A program made the translations under genes and the position numbers. A DNA stretch of 49,490 nt from an uncultured Lachnospiraceae bacterium. Lineage in GTDB: Bacteria; Bacillota; Clostridia; Lachnospirales; Lachnospiraceae. The stretch covers positions 1 to 49,490 of the forward strand of contig CATOJE010000021.1 in NCBI GenBank assembly GCA_951800145.1, read 5' to 3'. Positions 35,464 through 44,069 of the stretch are shown here, one piece after another. The notes beneath the pieces are model-generated. The model was not told where the DNA came from, did no database searches, and worked only from the letters and a program-made list of their open reading frames with translations. Each line of letters opens with the position of its first letter. The stretch's first letter is position 1.

Positions 35464-36027
35464 TTATGGAGCTTCGGGACCGTCAGGGCCTGATTCCGGG
35501 CCGCTTCCTGGTTCGGTGTCGCCCTCGTCCTTATCCTCCTCACCCTCTTCCGGCTTTTCCGCGTATGGATCCGGGATCCTTCCGATGCCAAGCAGATGGG
35601 CCAGCTGGTAGCTCTTAGTGTCGCCCTCTAAGCGGATGGTGGGAGTGCCGGAGGTAAAGTCCACACTTTCCACCTTAGCATATTTTACACCTATTGGCTC
35701 CTCTTGTCCATACTCATTTTCTTTTGTGATGGCCATGGTCACTTCCTGGCCTAAGAGGCCGCCGGCGTAGGTCTGTGTGGTGGCGGAGGTGGAGGTCTCG
35801 ATGGCGGTGGTCATGCTGGTTAAGGACTGCACCATAGCCATCTGGGTCATCTGTGCCATCAGCTCGCTGTTATCCATGGGGTTTGTCATGTCCTGATTCT
35901 GCAGCTGTGCTGCCAGGAGCTTGAAGAAGCCGGTCATGGAGATGGTGTTCTTGTCATTTGCAGATGCGGAGTAGGTGCCGGTTATATATGGGGTACTTGT
36001 TCCGCTGATTTCACCTAATTCTGGCAT
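35464..36027 (-). CDS. flgD: Hook-capping protein FlgD with acidic C-terminal tail
   Basis: FlgD is the scaffold that caps the growing hook. The 187-aa protein has the family N-terminal motif FFKLLAAQLQNQDMTNPMDNSELMAQMTQMA (written here across two halves of the conserved helix region, residues 34-64) and a short C-terminal domain (GLLGQEVTMAI to GIGRIPDPYA). The last 35 residues (152-187) are mostly Glu, Asp, Gly and Pro. AGAAAGGCAGG precedes the ATG. Confidence 0.92.
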   Translation of the reverse strand: MPELGEISGTSTPYITGTYSASANDKNTISMTGFFKLLAAQLQNQDMTNPMDNSELMAQMTQMAMVQSLTSMTTAIETSTSATTQTYAGGLLGQEVTMAITKENEYGQEEPIGVKYAKVESVDFTSGTPTIRLEGDTKSYQLAHLLGIGRIPDPYAEKPEEGEEDKDEGDTEPGSGPESGPDGPEAP

Positions 36028-36082
36028 TTGATGTACCTGCCTTTCTTATGATTTTGCTCTGTTTTGCTTTGTTAAGATTTCG

Positions 36083-37294
36083 TTAAATTAATCCCAGCCG
36101 AAGCTGCTGTGCAAAGGAATCGGTCTGCTGTGGTTCATCCTGCTTTTGATGCTGCTCCTTTCCCTCTTCCCTCTGCTGCTTTCCATCTGGCTCACGGTCG
36201 TAGCCCTCCTGGTTCTGCTGAGGCTGCTGGGTGTAAATCAAGGTTTCCTGTCCGGTTTTCTCCTCCAGGATGGAAGCGATCTCCGAGGCCTTCTGGTTTA
36301 AAAGCTCTAAGGTCCTTGGGTTATTGGCCATGATGGATACGGCTGCCCGGTCGCCTTCATAGACTAAGCGGATGGTAAGCTTTCCTAAGGATGCCGGCTC
36401 CAGCTCTACCGTAAGGGTCTGGCCCTGCTTCAAAAGGTTCCCTTCCAGTGTCTTTCCCAGATCCTGTGGTAATGTCTCCGGGGTGGTCTTTAAGGGGATC
36501 TCTGTCCTCTGGGCGGCGAAGCCTTCCTGTCCCTGCTGTCCGAAAAGCCGCATGCTCTGAGCTCCGGCTGCTGCCTGGCTCTCCCCGCTTACTTCCTGCT
36601 GGCGTGAGGTCTGCTGGCTCTGGCTGCCTGCCAGATCCTCCCTCTCCCTGGAACTGGAATCTGAGGCACTCTGGTTTTCCTGAGGCGCTTCCTTTTCTGT
36701 TACCGGATTTGCTGCCTGGGGAACTGCCTCCTTTACTGCTTCTGGTTCTGCCTTTGGCTGGGATGCCTTTTCAGATACTGCTTCATTTCGAAGGTTCACC
36801 GACGTCTCTGCCACTGCTGCCTGGATTTCCACCGCAGGCTCCGCCATTTCCTCCATGGGAAGGGCTGCTTCCTCCATCACCGGCTCCGGTGCGAACATTC
36901 CATCACCTTGAATGCCGTCAACTGCCTGCTGGGGAAGGATCTCCTCCACTGGAGCCTGAACTGTCTCCTCTGTCTGAGGCAAAATCCCTGCCATCATAGC
37001 CGCCGTCTGCTGAAGGGCGGCCTGCTGTAAGGCTTCCCTGGAGCTTACCTCTTCCTCTGAATTCTCCTGGGCTGCTTCCGGCTTTTTCTCTGCTGTCTCT
37101 GCCTTCGGCGTCTTCTCGGAAGTCTTAGAAGCTTCTGTCTTCTTTGTCCCGCCGGAATCCGTCGGAGTCTCCTTCTTGGTCTGGAGAAGCTTGATGAAAT
37201 CATCGGTCTTCTCAGAAACCTTCAGGGATGAGAGACTGCCTGCCCCGTTTGTCTTCAGACTTTGGGAAGGGGTTAGCTTTACTGCTCCCTGCAT
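36083..37294 (-). CDS. fliK: Flagellar hook-length control protein FliK
   Basis: FliK measures hook length and triggers the FlhB export switch. The 403-aa protein (start at 37294 with AAAGGAGGAA upstream, chosen over an in-frame ATG at 37360) is low in complexity and rich in Glu, Gln and Ala through its first two thirds. The C-terminal Flg_hook domain is recognisable: LTVELEPASLGKLTIRL and VSIMANNPRTLELLNQKASEI. It then ends in a Gln/Glu/Lys-rich tail. It lies between fliJ and flgD, as in relatives. Confidence 0.92.
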   Translation of the reverse strand: MQGAVKLTPSQSLKTNGAGSLSSLKVSEKTDDFIKLLQTKKETPTDSGGTKKTEASKTSEKTPKAETAEKKPEAAQENSEEEVSSREALQQAALQQTAAMMAGILPQTEETVQAPVEEILPQQAVDGIQGDGMFAPEPVMEEAALPMEEMAEPAVEIQAAVAETSVNLRNEAVSEKASQPKAEPEAVKEAVPQAANPVTEKEAPQENQSASDSSSREREDLAGSQSQQTSRQQEVSGESQAAAGAQSMRLFGQQGQEGFAAQRTEIPLKTTPETLPQDLGKTLEGNLLKQGQTLTVELEPASLGKLTIRLVYEGDRAAVSIMANNPRTLELLNQKASEIASILEEKTGQETLIYTQQPQQNQEGYDREPDGKQQREEGKEQHQKQDEPQQTDSFAQQLRLGLI

Positions 37295-37366
37295 GTTATT
37301 CCTCCTTTCTGATCTATAAGATATTCTATGATCAACCGCTTGGGAAGCGGATGTCACCAAAATCCA

Positions 37367-37828
37367 TCAGCTGCCCTTATGCTGATGTCTGAGGCGAAGA
37401 GCGGTGTTTGACACAAATTCCTCGATAAAGGCTTCGTCCGCCTTAGCCACCGCCTTCTGATATTCCTGGTATTTCTTATCCTTGAGCTTCTCGAACTTAG
37501 AGGTGTCCACCTTCGCGGATATAACCTCCTGCTTCTTGGCATCCTCCTGCCGTCTCAGCTCCTTCAGCCGCTGCTTCTCGAAGTCGATGATCTCCTCCAT
37601 CCGGCCGATACACATGTCAAACAGCCGGTAATTTTCAATGGAAGCCCCTTCTTCCTTTACACGGTCAAAGTCGCTTTCATAACTTACCAGCTCCTGATTC
37701 AGCCCCCATATCTCTTCCTGCTTTCGGTTTACGTTCTGGATAATGGCGGCATGCTCGGTTTTTAAATTATCCAGAACCTGGGTCTTATAGGCTAATACCG
37801 TGTCCAGCCTGTACTGAAACTGCTTCAA
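37367..37828 (-). CDS. fliJ: Flagellar export chaperone FliJ
   Basis: FliJ is a coiled-coil stalk linking the FliI ATPase to the export gate. The start is TTG at 37828 because GGAGG lies eight bases upstream and the product then opens KQFQYRLDTVLAYK after the initiator Met, matching FliJ. A TTG five codons upstream sits inside that ribosome site. The 153-aa product is almost entirely charged, helical coiled coil. It follows fliI closely. Confidence 0.9.
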   Translation of the reverse strand: MKQFQYRLDTVLAYKTQVLDNLKTEHAAIIQNVNRKQEEIWGLNQELVSYESDFDRVKEEGASIENYRLFDMCIGRMEEIIDFEKQRLKELRRQEDAKKQEVISAKVDTSKFEKLKDKKYQEYQKAVAKADEAFIEEFVSNTALRLRHQHKGS

Positions 37829-37845
37829 TGCTTTATCCTCCAAAA

Positions 37846-39147
37846 TCAGCCGGTGATGGACCGGATGTGCTCCAGGGTTTCTTCATAAGAAAAGCGCTCA
37901 TTGATCCCCTGCTGCAAGAATGCATTTATCGCATTGATTTTGGAAACAGCTTCATCCAATGCCGGGTTTGCCCCTCTCTTGTATGCGCCGATGGATATCA
38001 GGTCGGCATTCTTCTGGTAGATTCCCAGAATATTTCTCAGACGGGAGGCCAGCCTCTGGTGCTCCTCTGAGACGATCTCCACCATCAGACGGGAGATACT
38101 GGCTCCGATATCAATGGCCGGGAAATGGTTTTCATTGGCCAGCTGACGGCTTAGGACGATGTGTCCATCCAGGATACCCCGGACGGTATCGGATATGGGC
38201 TCATTGGTATCGTCGCCCTCCACCAGGACGGTGTAGACCCCGGTGATGGAGCCCCTCCCAAAATTCCCGCTTCGCTCCAGAAGCTTTGGAAACTCTGCGT
38301 AAATGGAAGGTGTATAGCCTCTGGCAATCGGGGGTTCGCCGATTGCCAGGCCGATCTCTCTCTGAGCCATGGCATAACGGGTCAGGGAGTCCATCATCAG
38401 CAGCACGTCATATCCCTGATCCTTAAAGTATTCTGCAATGGTGGTGGCCACTAATGGGCACTTCATCCGGAGCATGGCCGGCTGGTCTGAGGTAGCAACC
38501 ACAAGCACAGAACGGCGCATTCCCTCTTCTCCCAGATCCTTCTGTACGAATTCCAGAACCTCTCTTCCACGCTCACCCACCAGGGCAATCACATTAATAT
38601 CTGTCTTTACATTCTTGGCAATCATACCCATCAGGGTACTTTTTCCTACGCCGGATCCGGCGAAAATACCGATTCTCTGGCCCTTGCCGATGGTGTTTAA
38701 GCCATCGATGGCCTTCACGCCAAATTCCAGCCGCTCCCTTATGGGAGGACGGTTTAAAGGGTTAATGTAGGGGCTCTGTACGGTGTAGAACCGGGAGGAG
38801 GTAAAGCCCTCCCCGCCGTCGATGGGCTCCCCCAGAGCATTGATGATCCGCCCCCGGAGGAAATCGCCTACTGGAACCTTTAACCGCCTGCGGGTATTCC
38901 GGACAAAGCTTCCGGAAGCGATGCCGCTGGTGGCCTCGTAGGTCATCAGCTGGATCTTTCCATCCTTAAAGCCCACCACCTCCGCCGGCATCTGACGGTT
39001 CTGCTCTTCATTATAGATCATCACAATGTCGCCGATGCTGGAGCGGCCGCCGGAGGCCTCCATGGACATCCCCACCACATTTTCTATTTTCCCGATATGG
39101 CTGACGGTCTCTGACTTATTCACCAGCTGGGGTATCTTATCAAACAT
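37846..39147 (-). CDS. fliI: Flagellum-specific export ATPase FliI
   Basis: FliI is the F1-beta-like ATPase of flagellar export. The 433-aa protein has Walker A GSGVGKST (about 164-171), the Walker B-type strand VLLMMDSLTRYAMAQREIGLA and the catalytic-Glu region GERGREV. The GRGSITGVYTVLVEGDD stretch is also standard. GTAGGAG precedes the ATG. Confidence 0.97.
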   Translation of the reverse strand: MFDKIPQLVNKSETVSHIGKIENVVGMSMEASGGRSSIGDIVMIYNEEQNRQMPAEVVGFKDGKIQLMTYEATSGIASGSFVRNTRRRLKVPVGDFLRGRIINALGEPIDGGEGFTSSRFYTVQSPYINPLNRPPIRERLEFGVKAIDGLNTIGKGQRIGIFAGSGVGKSTLMGMIAKNVKTDINVIALVGERGREVLEFVQKDLGEEGMRRSVLVVATSDQPAMLRMKCPLVATTIAEYFKDQGYDVLLMMDSLTRYAMAQREIGLAIGEPPIARGYTPSIYAEFPKLLERSGNFGRGSITGVYTVLVEGDDTNEPISDTVRGILDGHIVLSRQLANENHFPAIDIGASISRLMVEIVSEEHQRLASRLRNILGIYQKNADLISIGAYKRGANPALDEAVSKINAINAFLQQGINERFSYEETLEHIRSITG

Positions 39148-39206
39148 ACATGGCTCCTACTTTTTGCTGATACAAGGATTGCTCCGCATTCATGCTCCTG
39201 CGATCA

Positions 39207-40079
39207 TTATATCCGTACATTCTCTAAAATGTCCTTAATATTTTCAATCTGGGTATTCACGCTTACGTCTACGATCTCTTCCGGCATCTCGATGATGCAG
39301 CTGCCCCGCTCCTCCTTATCCATCACGATAAACTTAATGTTATCAGAAAGGTGGGATAATTCATCCAGGATGTCGGCGTCCGCCTCCATCATCAGGTCAT
39401 AATCGCATTTATTGATGTAAATCTTTACCCAGGCGGTCTTTTTCAGCTTTTCTGTGGCGGAGATAATCATCTGCTTGATCACCTCGCCGCTGGAACGGAG
39501 GCTGATGTGAATCACCTTCTCGCCGATGGCTATGGCACAGTCCTTTAATTCATCCAGATACATGCGGACGCATTTCTCCTTGGCTATGTCCACGGAGTGG
39601 AGGGCATCCTCTATATCCTTTCTGATTTCCTCCATCCGGGCGTCAAAGGCCTCCTGGCACTCAGCCTTCGCCTGATCACTGCCCTCCCGGTAGCCGCTCT
39701 CAAAGCCCTCCCGAAAGCCCTCCTCCTTCGCCCTGGCATGTTCTCTCTCTGCCTCTTCTCTGGCGCGGGTAAGGATCTCCTCCGCCTCTTTTCTGGCATC
39801 CTCCAGGGCCTGCCTGGCCTCTTCATTCCACTGCTCCCGGAGAATTACATCGGGATCCGGCTGGCTTTCCGCCTCTCCTTCCCCGGACTCTGGTTCTGAA
39901 GAATCGGAGTCTGTATCCTCCTCCCCCACTCGCCTTCCATCTCTGGTATAGTGGGGGAACACAGCCTTTCTGGCTGCTGTGTCCGGGGAAGAGAAGGAAA
40001 CCTCCAGAGGAAGGGTATACTGCTCCACCGCCCAGTCTGTATCCGGACGTTTAATAACCCGCTTAGACGATGATATCAT
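39207..40079 (-). CDS. fliH: Flagellar assembly protein FliH
   Basis: FliH regulates FliI and links it to the C-ring. The 290-aa protein has an acidic Ser/Glu/Asp segment (about 52-78), a long charged helix with Gly/Ala repeats (EEGFREGFESGYREGSDQ) and the C-terminal FliH/HrpE-type domain (CAIAIGEKVIHISLR). Its start overlaps the end of fliG by 17 bases, consistent with translational coupling. Confidence 0.92.
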   Translation of the reverse strand: MISSSKRVIKRPDTDWAVEQYTLPLEVSFSSPDTAARKAVFPHYTRDGRRVGEEDTDSDSSEPESGEGEAESQPDPDVILREQWNEEARQALEDARKEAEEILTRAREEAEREHARAKEEGFREGFESGYREGSDQAKAECQEAFDARMEEIRKDIEDALHSVDIAKEKCVRMYLDELKDCAIAIGEKVIHISLRSSGEVIKQMIISATEKLKKTAWVKIYINKCDYDLMMEADADILDELSHLSDNIKFIVMDKEERGSCIIEMPEEIVDVSVNTQIENIKDILENVRI

Positions 40080-41112
40080 CTTCTCCTCCTGCCTTCTTGA
40101 TAATTACCTCCCCACGCTCCTCCAGATCGCGGATCTTATTCACAATACGCTGCTGTGCTTCCTCCACATCCTTTAAGCGGACATTGGTGGTAATCTCTAA
40201 GTCGCCGCGGACCGTATCGGACATACGCTTTGACATGTTGTTGAAGAAGACGGTCTTCATATCCTCTGATGCATTCTTTAATGCGTAAACAATATCCTTG
40301 GCATCCAAATCCCGGACAAAACGCTGTACGGACCGGTCGTCCATATCCAAAATGTTCTCGAACACGAACATCTTGTCCCGGATCTCCTGGGCCAGGTCGG
40401 GATTCCGCTTGCCCAATTCGTCGAAGATCTTCCGCTCGCTGCTTCGATCCACATGGTTCATCATATCTGCCACATAATCCACACCGCCCAGGCTCATGTT
40501 GTCCTCGCTGGTGATGATGGTGGCGAACTTCCGCTTCATCTCCTCCTCCACGATGGCGATAGCCTCGGGGGATACACGGTCCATGCGGGCCATGTTCTCC
40601 ACGGTCAGGATCCGCTTCTCATCGGGCAGCTCCTCCAGCACCTGGGCCGCCTGCTCCGGATCCATGTAGGCCAGAATCAGGGCAATCACCTGGGGCCGCT
40701 CATTCTGCAGAAGAGAAAGGAGTGACTTGGGGTCGCCTTTCATAAAGAAGTTAAATGGCTTTGACTGGAGTGTCTTGGACACCTTTTCCAGAAGGTTCCT
40801 GGCCGTGGATTCGCCGAAGGCCTTCTCCAGTACGTTCCTGGCGTAATCCAGACCGCCGTCAGTCATCATCTTATGGGTCAGGCATAGCTTATAGTACTCA
40901 TCCAGGGTGGCCTCCACCTGGGAGTTATTCGTCTTCCCAAGCTTCGCCACCTCAAAGGTTAATTCCTCGATATCCTCTTCACTTAAGTATTTATAAATCT
41001 GGGAAGCACGGTCAGCTCCTAGGGATACTACTACCAGGGCTGCCTTGCTCTTTATGTCTAATACGACACCTTCCTCGGCTTTACCTTGGCTGCTTTCGAT
41101 TTCTTCGCTCAC
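40063..41112 (-). CDS. fliG: Flagellar motor switch protein FliG
   Basis: FliG transmits torque between the stator and rotor. The 349-aa protein has the N-, middle- and C-terminal armadillo-like domains; the middle motif ERPQVIALILAYMDPEQAAQVLEELP and the torque helix MFVFENILDMDDRSVQRFVRDLD carry the expected charged residues. The start is GTG at 41112 with GGAGGGAG upstream. It overlaps the end of fliF by 32 bases. Confidence 0.96.
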   Translation of the reverse strand: MSEEIESSQGKAEEGVVLDIKSKAALVVVSLGADRASQIYKYLSEEDIEELTFEVAKLGKTNNSQVEATLDEYYKLCLTHKMMTDGGLDYARNVLEKAFGESTARNLLEKVSKTLQSKPFNFFMKGDPKSLLSLLQNERPQVIALILAYMDPEQAAQVLEELPDEKRILTVENMARMDRVSPEAIAIVEEEMKRKFATIITSEDNMSLGGVDYVADMMNHVDRSSERKIFDELGKRNPDLAQEIRDKMFVFENILDMDDRSVQRFVRDLDAKDIVYALKNASEDMKTVFFNNMSKRMSDTVRGDLEITTNVRLKDVEEAQQRIVNKIRDLEERGEVIIKKAGGEDDIIV

Positions 41113-42823
41113 CGCTGTCTCCCTCCTCTCCTCTCAGCCAGCTCTGAATCAGCTTGGCTGCAATCTGCGGATTCTGATCAACAAAATCACCGATATTCTG
41201 CTTTAAGCGCAGGCTTCGCTGCATCTTAAGGTTAAGAATCTCTTCATTCTTCGTAAACTCGTCATCCTCCGGATTCATACCAGGTGCGCCAAGCATACGC
41301 GGGCCATCCTCTCCGGCTTCTTCCTCGGACTCCATGCCAGCCATGCCGGCCAGCTCGGTAATGCCCTCTTCCTCCAGCTCGTCTCCCTCCAGCACCAGCT
41401 GCTTTTTCTTCTTATGGCTGCGGATGAGCAGCAGGATGATCACCAGAAGCAACAGCAGGATTCCGGCTCCGATGGCCACCAGGATGGGCCATGGAATGGA
41501 CTTCACGATCTCAATCACGCCGCCGTCGGCCGGCACTGGCGGCAGGACGGGAGGCTCCTCCTCCTTTAAGGGCACCCGGACGATGGTGATCTTGTCATTC
41601 ATCACATCCAGGGAGATGCCCGCGGAGTTCGCCACCAGGCGGACCAGATCGTTTGTAGTGACGCTCTCCATATCGTTAGCCAAAATGGATACACCGATGG
41701 AGGTGTCCTGAAGCACGCCGGGATCGATCTGGCGCTGCTCCTTCAGCTGATTGTAAAGCCATACCCGGGAGGCGCTGCCATTGGAGTAGCTGTCATTCAC
41801 CTGGCCGGTGCCGTCCTCATTGGTGTATCGTGGAGTGTCTGCATTGGCATCCGCCCCCACCAGTCCGCCTGCGTCCTGGGAGGCGGAGTTGGTGCTTTCA
41901 TTATACACGTCTTCTGTTTCCAGAAGTCCGGTCTTATCTTCCTCATCGATCTTCTCCGGGGTGGAGTACTGGGTGCTCTCCTGGATCAGACGTTCCATAT
42001 TCAGGGTTCCCTTTACGGAAACCGCTACATTCCCGGAGCCGTAAATCTGCTCCAGAACCCGCCGTACATTGGCCGCGATATTACTCTCCACCAGGCTGGT
42101 GAGGCTGGTGAGGTCCGTGGCAGCGGCGCTGCCGGAGGAATCCACTGCGTCGCCGCCCACCTCCAGCATGGTGGAGGCGTCATATACGGTCACGCTGGTA
42201 AAGTCCATCCCCCGCACAGAATGGGAGATCAGGTTCTTCACAGCCTGGGCCTTCTCCGGGGTCAGGGTCCGATCCCCCTGCATGGTGATCACCACGGAGG
42301 CTGTGGCCTCGCTGGCAGAATTATCTCCCAGGGCGAACCGCTGGCTTTCCGGCGCAACCACCGTCACCTTTGCATCCATCACGCCGTCGAAAAGGCGGAT
42401 GGTGGCTCCCAGACGATCCTGCAGATCGTACAGGGTGATCTGCTCCTTATCGGACTCTGTGGTCATCAGTCCGGTATTCTTCAGATACATGTCGTATGTA
42501 AATCCGCTCTTGGGATAGCCCTGGCTTAAAAGGTTTGCCCTGGTCTGATCCGCGGCGGCGGCAGTGACTCGTATGGCGCCCTCGTCGCTGTTATACCGGT
42601 AATCAATCCCCTCCTCCTGGAGAAGGCTGACCACCTGCTGGGCCTCCTCCTGGCTCAGGCCGGTAAACAGGGTGCTGTAGTCCGTCTTCTTCCCCATATT
42701 CAGGGCAATAATCGCAGCTGCCGCCAGGACGATGGTTCCTGCTGCGATGATAATTATCATTTTTCGGGTCTTTTCTGCCAGCTTCAGCCAGCTTTCTTTT
42801 ACATTCTGCACGTCTTTATCCAA
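41081..42823 (-). CDS. fliF: Flagellar MS-ring protein FliF
   Basis: FliF forms the MS-ring in the membrane, the base of the basal body. The 580-aa protein has two membrane segments (MIIIIAAGTIVLAAAAIIA near residue 22 and VAIGAGILLLLLVIILLLI near residue 455), between them the ring-building motifs (LSQEEAQQVVSLLQEEGIDYRY), and a cytoplasmic tail that binds FliG. The start codon is uncertain: TTG at 42823 or GTG at 42811; neither has an ideal ribosome site. Confidence 0.94.
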   Translation of the reverse strand: MDKDVQNVKESWLKLAEKTRKMIIIIAAGTIVLAAAAIIALNMGKKTDYSTLFTGLSQEEAQQVVSLLQEEGIDYRYNSDEGAIRVTAAAADQTRANLLSQGYPKSGFTYDMYLKNTGLMTTESDKEQITLYDLQDRLGATIRLFDGVMDAKVTVVAPESQRFALGDNSASEATASVVITMQGDRTLTPEKAQAVKNLISHSVRGMDFTSVTVYDASTMLEVGGDAVDSSGSAAATDLTSLTSLVESNIAANVRRVLEQIYGSGNVAVSVKGTLNMERLIQESTQYSTPEKIDEEDKTGLLETEDVYNESTNSASQDAGGLVGADANADTPRYTNEDGTGQVNDSYSNGSASRVWLYNQLKEQRQIDPGVLQDTSIGVSILANDMESVTTNDLVRLVANSAGISLDVMNDKITIVRVPLKEEEPPVLPPVPADGGVIEIVKSIPWPILVAIGAGILLLLLVIILLLIRSHKKKKQLVLEGDELEEEGITELAGMAGMESEEEAGEDGPRMLGAPGMNPEDDEFTKNEEILNLKMQRSLRLKQNIGDFVDQNPQIAAKLIQSWLRGEEGDSGERRNRKQPR

Positions 42824-42835
42824 CCTTTATCATAA

Positions 42836-43150
42836 TTATACATTGATCTTAATCAGCTCATTATAGGCTTCCAAGGTTTTGTTTCGGAGGGAAATCATCA
42901 CGTCCAGACTTAACCCGGCCTTTGCTTCCGCGATGGGAAGGGTGTGGGCGTCATCCAGCTGACCCGTGGCTAAGAGATACTGTTTATGCTCCACATCCGC
43001 CTGAGTTTCCTTTACCTGATTAATGGTGCTCTTAAAAATGTCCTTAAACAGCGAGGCCTCTGCATTCACCTCGGCCGTGTGCTGGTTTTCCTGCTGGATA
43101 CCGATGGAGTTCCATGGCATCATCGGTGTTATAAAAGCTGCTCCTTCCAT
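42836..43150 (-). CDS. fliE: Flagellar rod-MS ring junction protein FliE
   Basis: A 104-aa protein joining the MS-ring to the rod. It has the family C-terminal pattern LPIAEAKAGLSLDVMISLRNKTLEAYNEL, with most of the length helical. GGGAGGC precedes the ATG. It follows flgB directly; flgC, usually between them, is elsewhere. Confidence 0.94.
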   Translation of the reverse strand: MEGAAFITPMMPWNSIGIQQENQHTAEVNAEASLFKDIFKSTINQVKETQADVEHKQYLLATGQLDDAHTLPIAEAKAGLSLDVMISLRNKTLEAYNELIKINV

Positions 43151-43167
43151 TGCTGCCTCCCTGTTAA

Positions 43168-43560
43168 TTAAAATGTCTTCGCCGCATTCCTTAAGCGGGT
43201 GATGTCATTGTTCAGTGAGCTTAACATGTACTGATACTCATAGGCGGTGCGCACCACCTCGATCTGCTCCTGGTCCATATCGATGTTATTCCCGTCCAGA
43301 CGGCTGGACTCATCCCAGGTAATGTGAAGCTGGGCCCGGGAGGTATCAATGGCCTGGGACACCGCGCGCTTGGGCGTCCGCTTGTTCTGATTCGCGTCGG
43401 AGATCTTTTTCCCCAATGCCTCCTCAAATGTTATGTACTGCGACTTAAATCCCGGAGTGTCCACATTTGCAATGTTATTCAGTGACACCGACTGCCGGGT
43501 CCACAGATAATCCAGCACCTTTTCTGTGAGTGCAACACCATTCCCATAAATCCCTGACAT
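43168..43560 (-). CDS. flgB: Flagellar proximal rod protein FlgB
   Basis: The first gene of the flagellar operon, 130 aa. The N-terminal rod motif (TRQSVSLNNIANVDTPGFKSQ around residues 21-41) and the C-terminal helix (IEVVRTAYEYQYMLSSLNNDITRL) mark FlgB. GAGAGG precedes the ATG and the operon promoter lies 140 bp upstream. Confidence 0.94.
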   Translation of the reverse strand: MSGIYGNGVALTEKVLDYLWTRQSVSLNNIANVDTPGFKSQYITFEEALGKKISDANQNKRTPKRAVSQAIDTSRAQLHITWDESSRLDGNNIDMDQEQIEVVRTAYEYQYMLSSLNNDITRLRNAAKTF

Positions 43561-43644
43561 ATTCTTTATCCTCTCTTTAAACCATATCGTTCCTGATCAC
43601 ACATAAAACCATGTAGGCCGCTGTATCTTTCCATAATGAAATAA

Positions 43645-43680
43645 GGGGGGGTATCTTTCTACATAACTAGCCCCCTCCCC
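43645..43680 (-). promoter_or_regulatory. Leader hairpin with a 7-G tract before flgB
   Basis: In the ~135-base leader, a run of seven G on the plus strand (43645-43651) faces GGGGAGGGGG on the minus strand (43680-43671), giving a G/C stem with a 19-base loop. The word GTATCTTTC occurs twice in the same leader (43623-43631 and 43651-43659). No c-di-GMP or other known riboswitch core is recognised. Confidence 0.45.
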
Positions 43681-43700
43681 AGCCTGCCCATATCTATTTT

Positions 43701-43729
43701 ATTTTGCCACAATATTTATCGACTGTCAA
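43701..43729 (-). promoter_or_regulatory. Sigma-A-type promoter of the flagellar operon
   Basis: TTGACA at 43729-43724, a 17-bp spacer and CAAAAT at 43706-43701 on the minus strand. The region up to the terminator at 44014-44045 (about 280 bp) is AT-rich and holds no credible gene; I see no further clear site there. Confidence 0.8.
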
Positions 43730-44013
43730 GAACATGATAGGGATTTCTCGTTAAAATTTGCCGGAAATCTTTTCCACTTTTTCTTGTGTTATTTGCCGGA
43801 TTCGGCCCCATACCTGCTGGCTTTTTTTATAATTTCAGCATATCCTTTCTGCCAATCCACTATTTTTTACCATTAAAAATTTTTCCAATATCGAAGTTTT
43901 CCTGTCTGAAATAAAATGATATTTTAAGTGATTTGTAAAAGAATTTCCGCCGGGGTCTGTTCGATAAAATGAAGGAATGTGATTCAAATCTGCTTGATAA
44001 TAAAGAGCAAAGG

Positions 44014-44045
44014 AAAACCCCGGCAAAAAACTGTCGGGGTTTTTC
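44014..44045. terminator. Terminator after the FliD-like gene
   Basis: AAAACCCCG and CGGGGTTTT form a 9-bp stem with a 13-base loop. On the minus strand it follows the stop of the 44070-44963 gene; A- and T-runs on both sides make it symmetrical. Confidence 0.9.
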
Positions 44046-44069
44046 TGCTGTCTGTTAAGCCGAATCAGC

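Noticed and set aside
43561..43700. c-di-GMP riboswitch or invertible switch in the flagellar leader
   Set aside because: No GEMM core sequence, and no long inverted repeats flanking the promoter were found by eye.
43926..43975. Plus-strand sigma-28-like promoter (TTCGATAA)
   Set aside because: Spacing to the nearest TAAA is wrong and no plus-strand gene follows.
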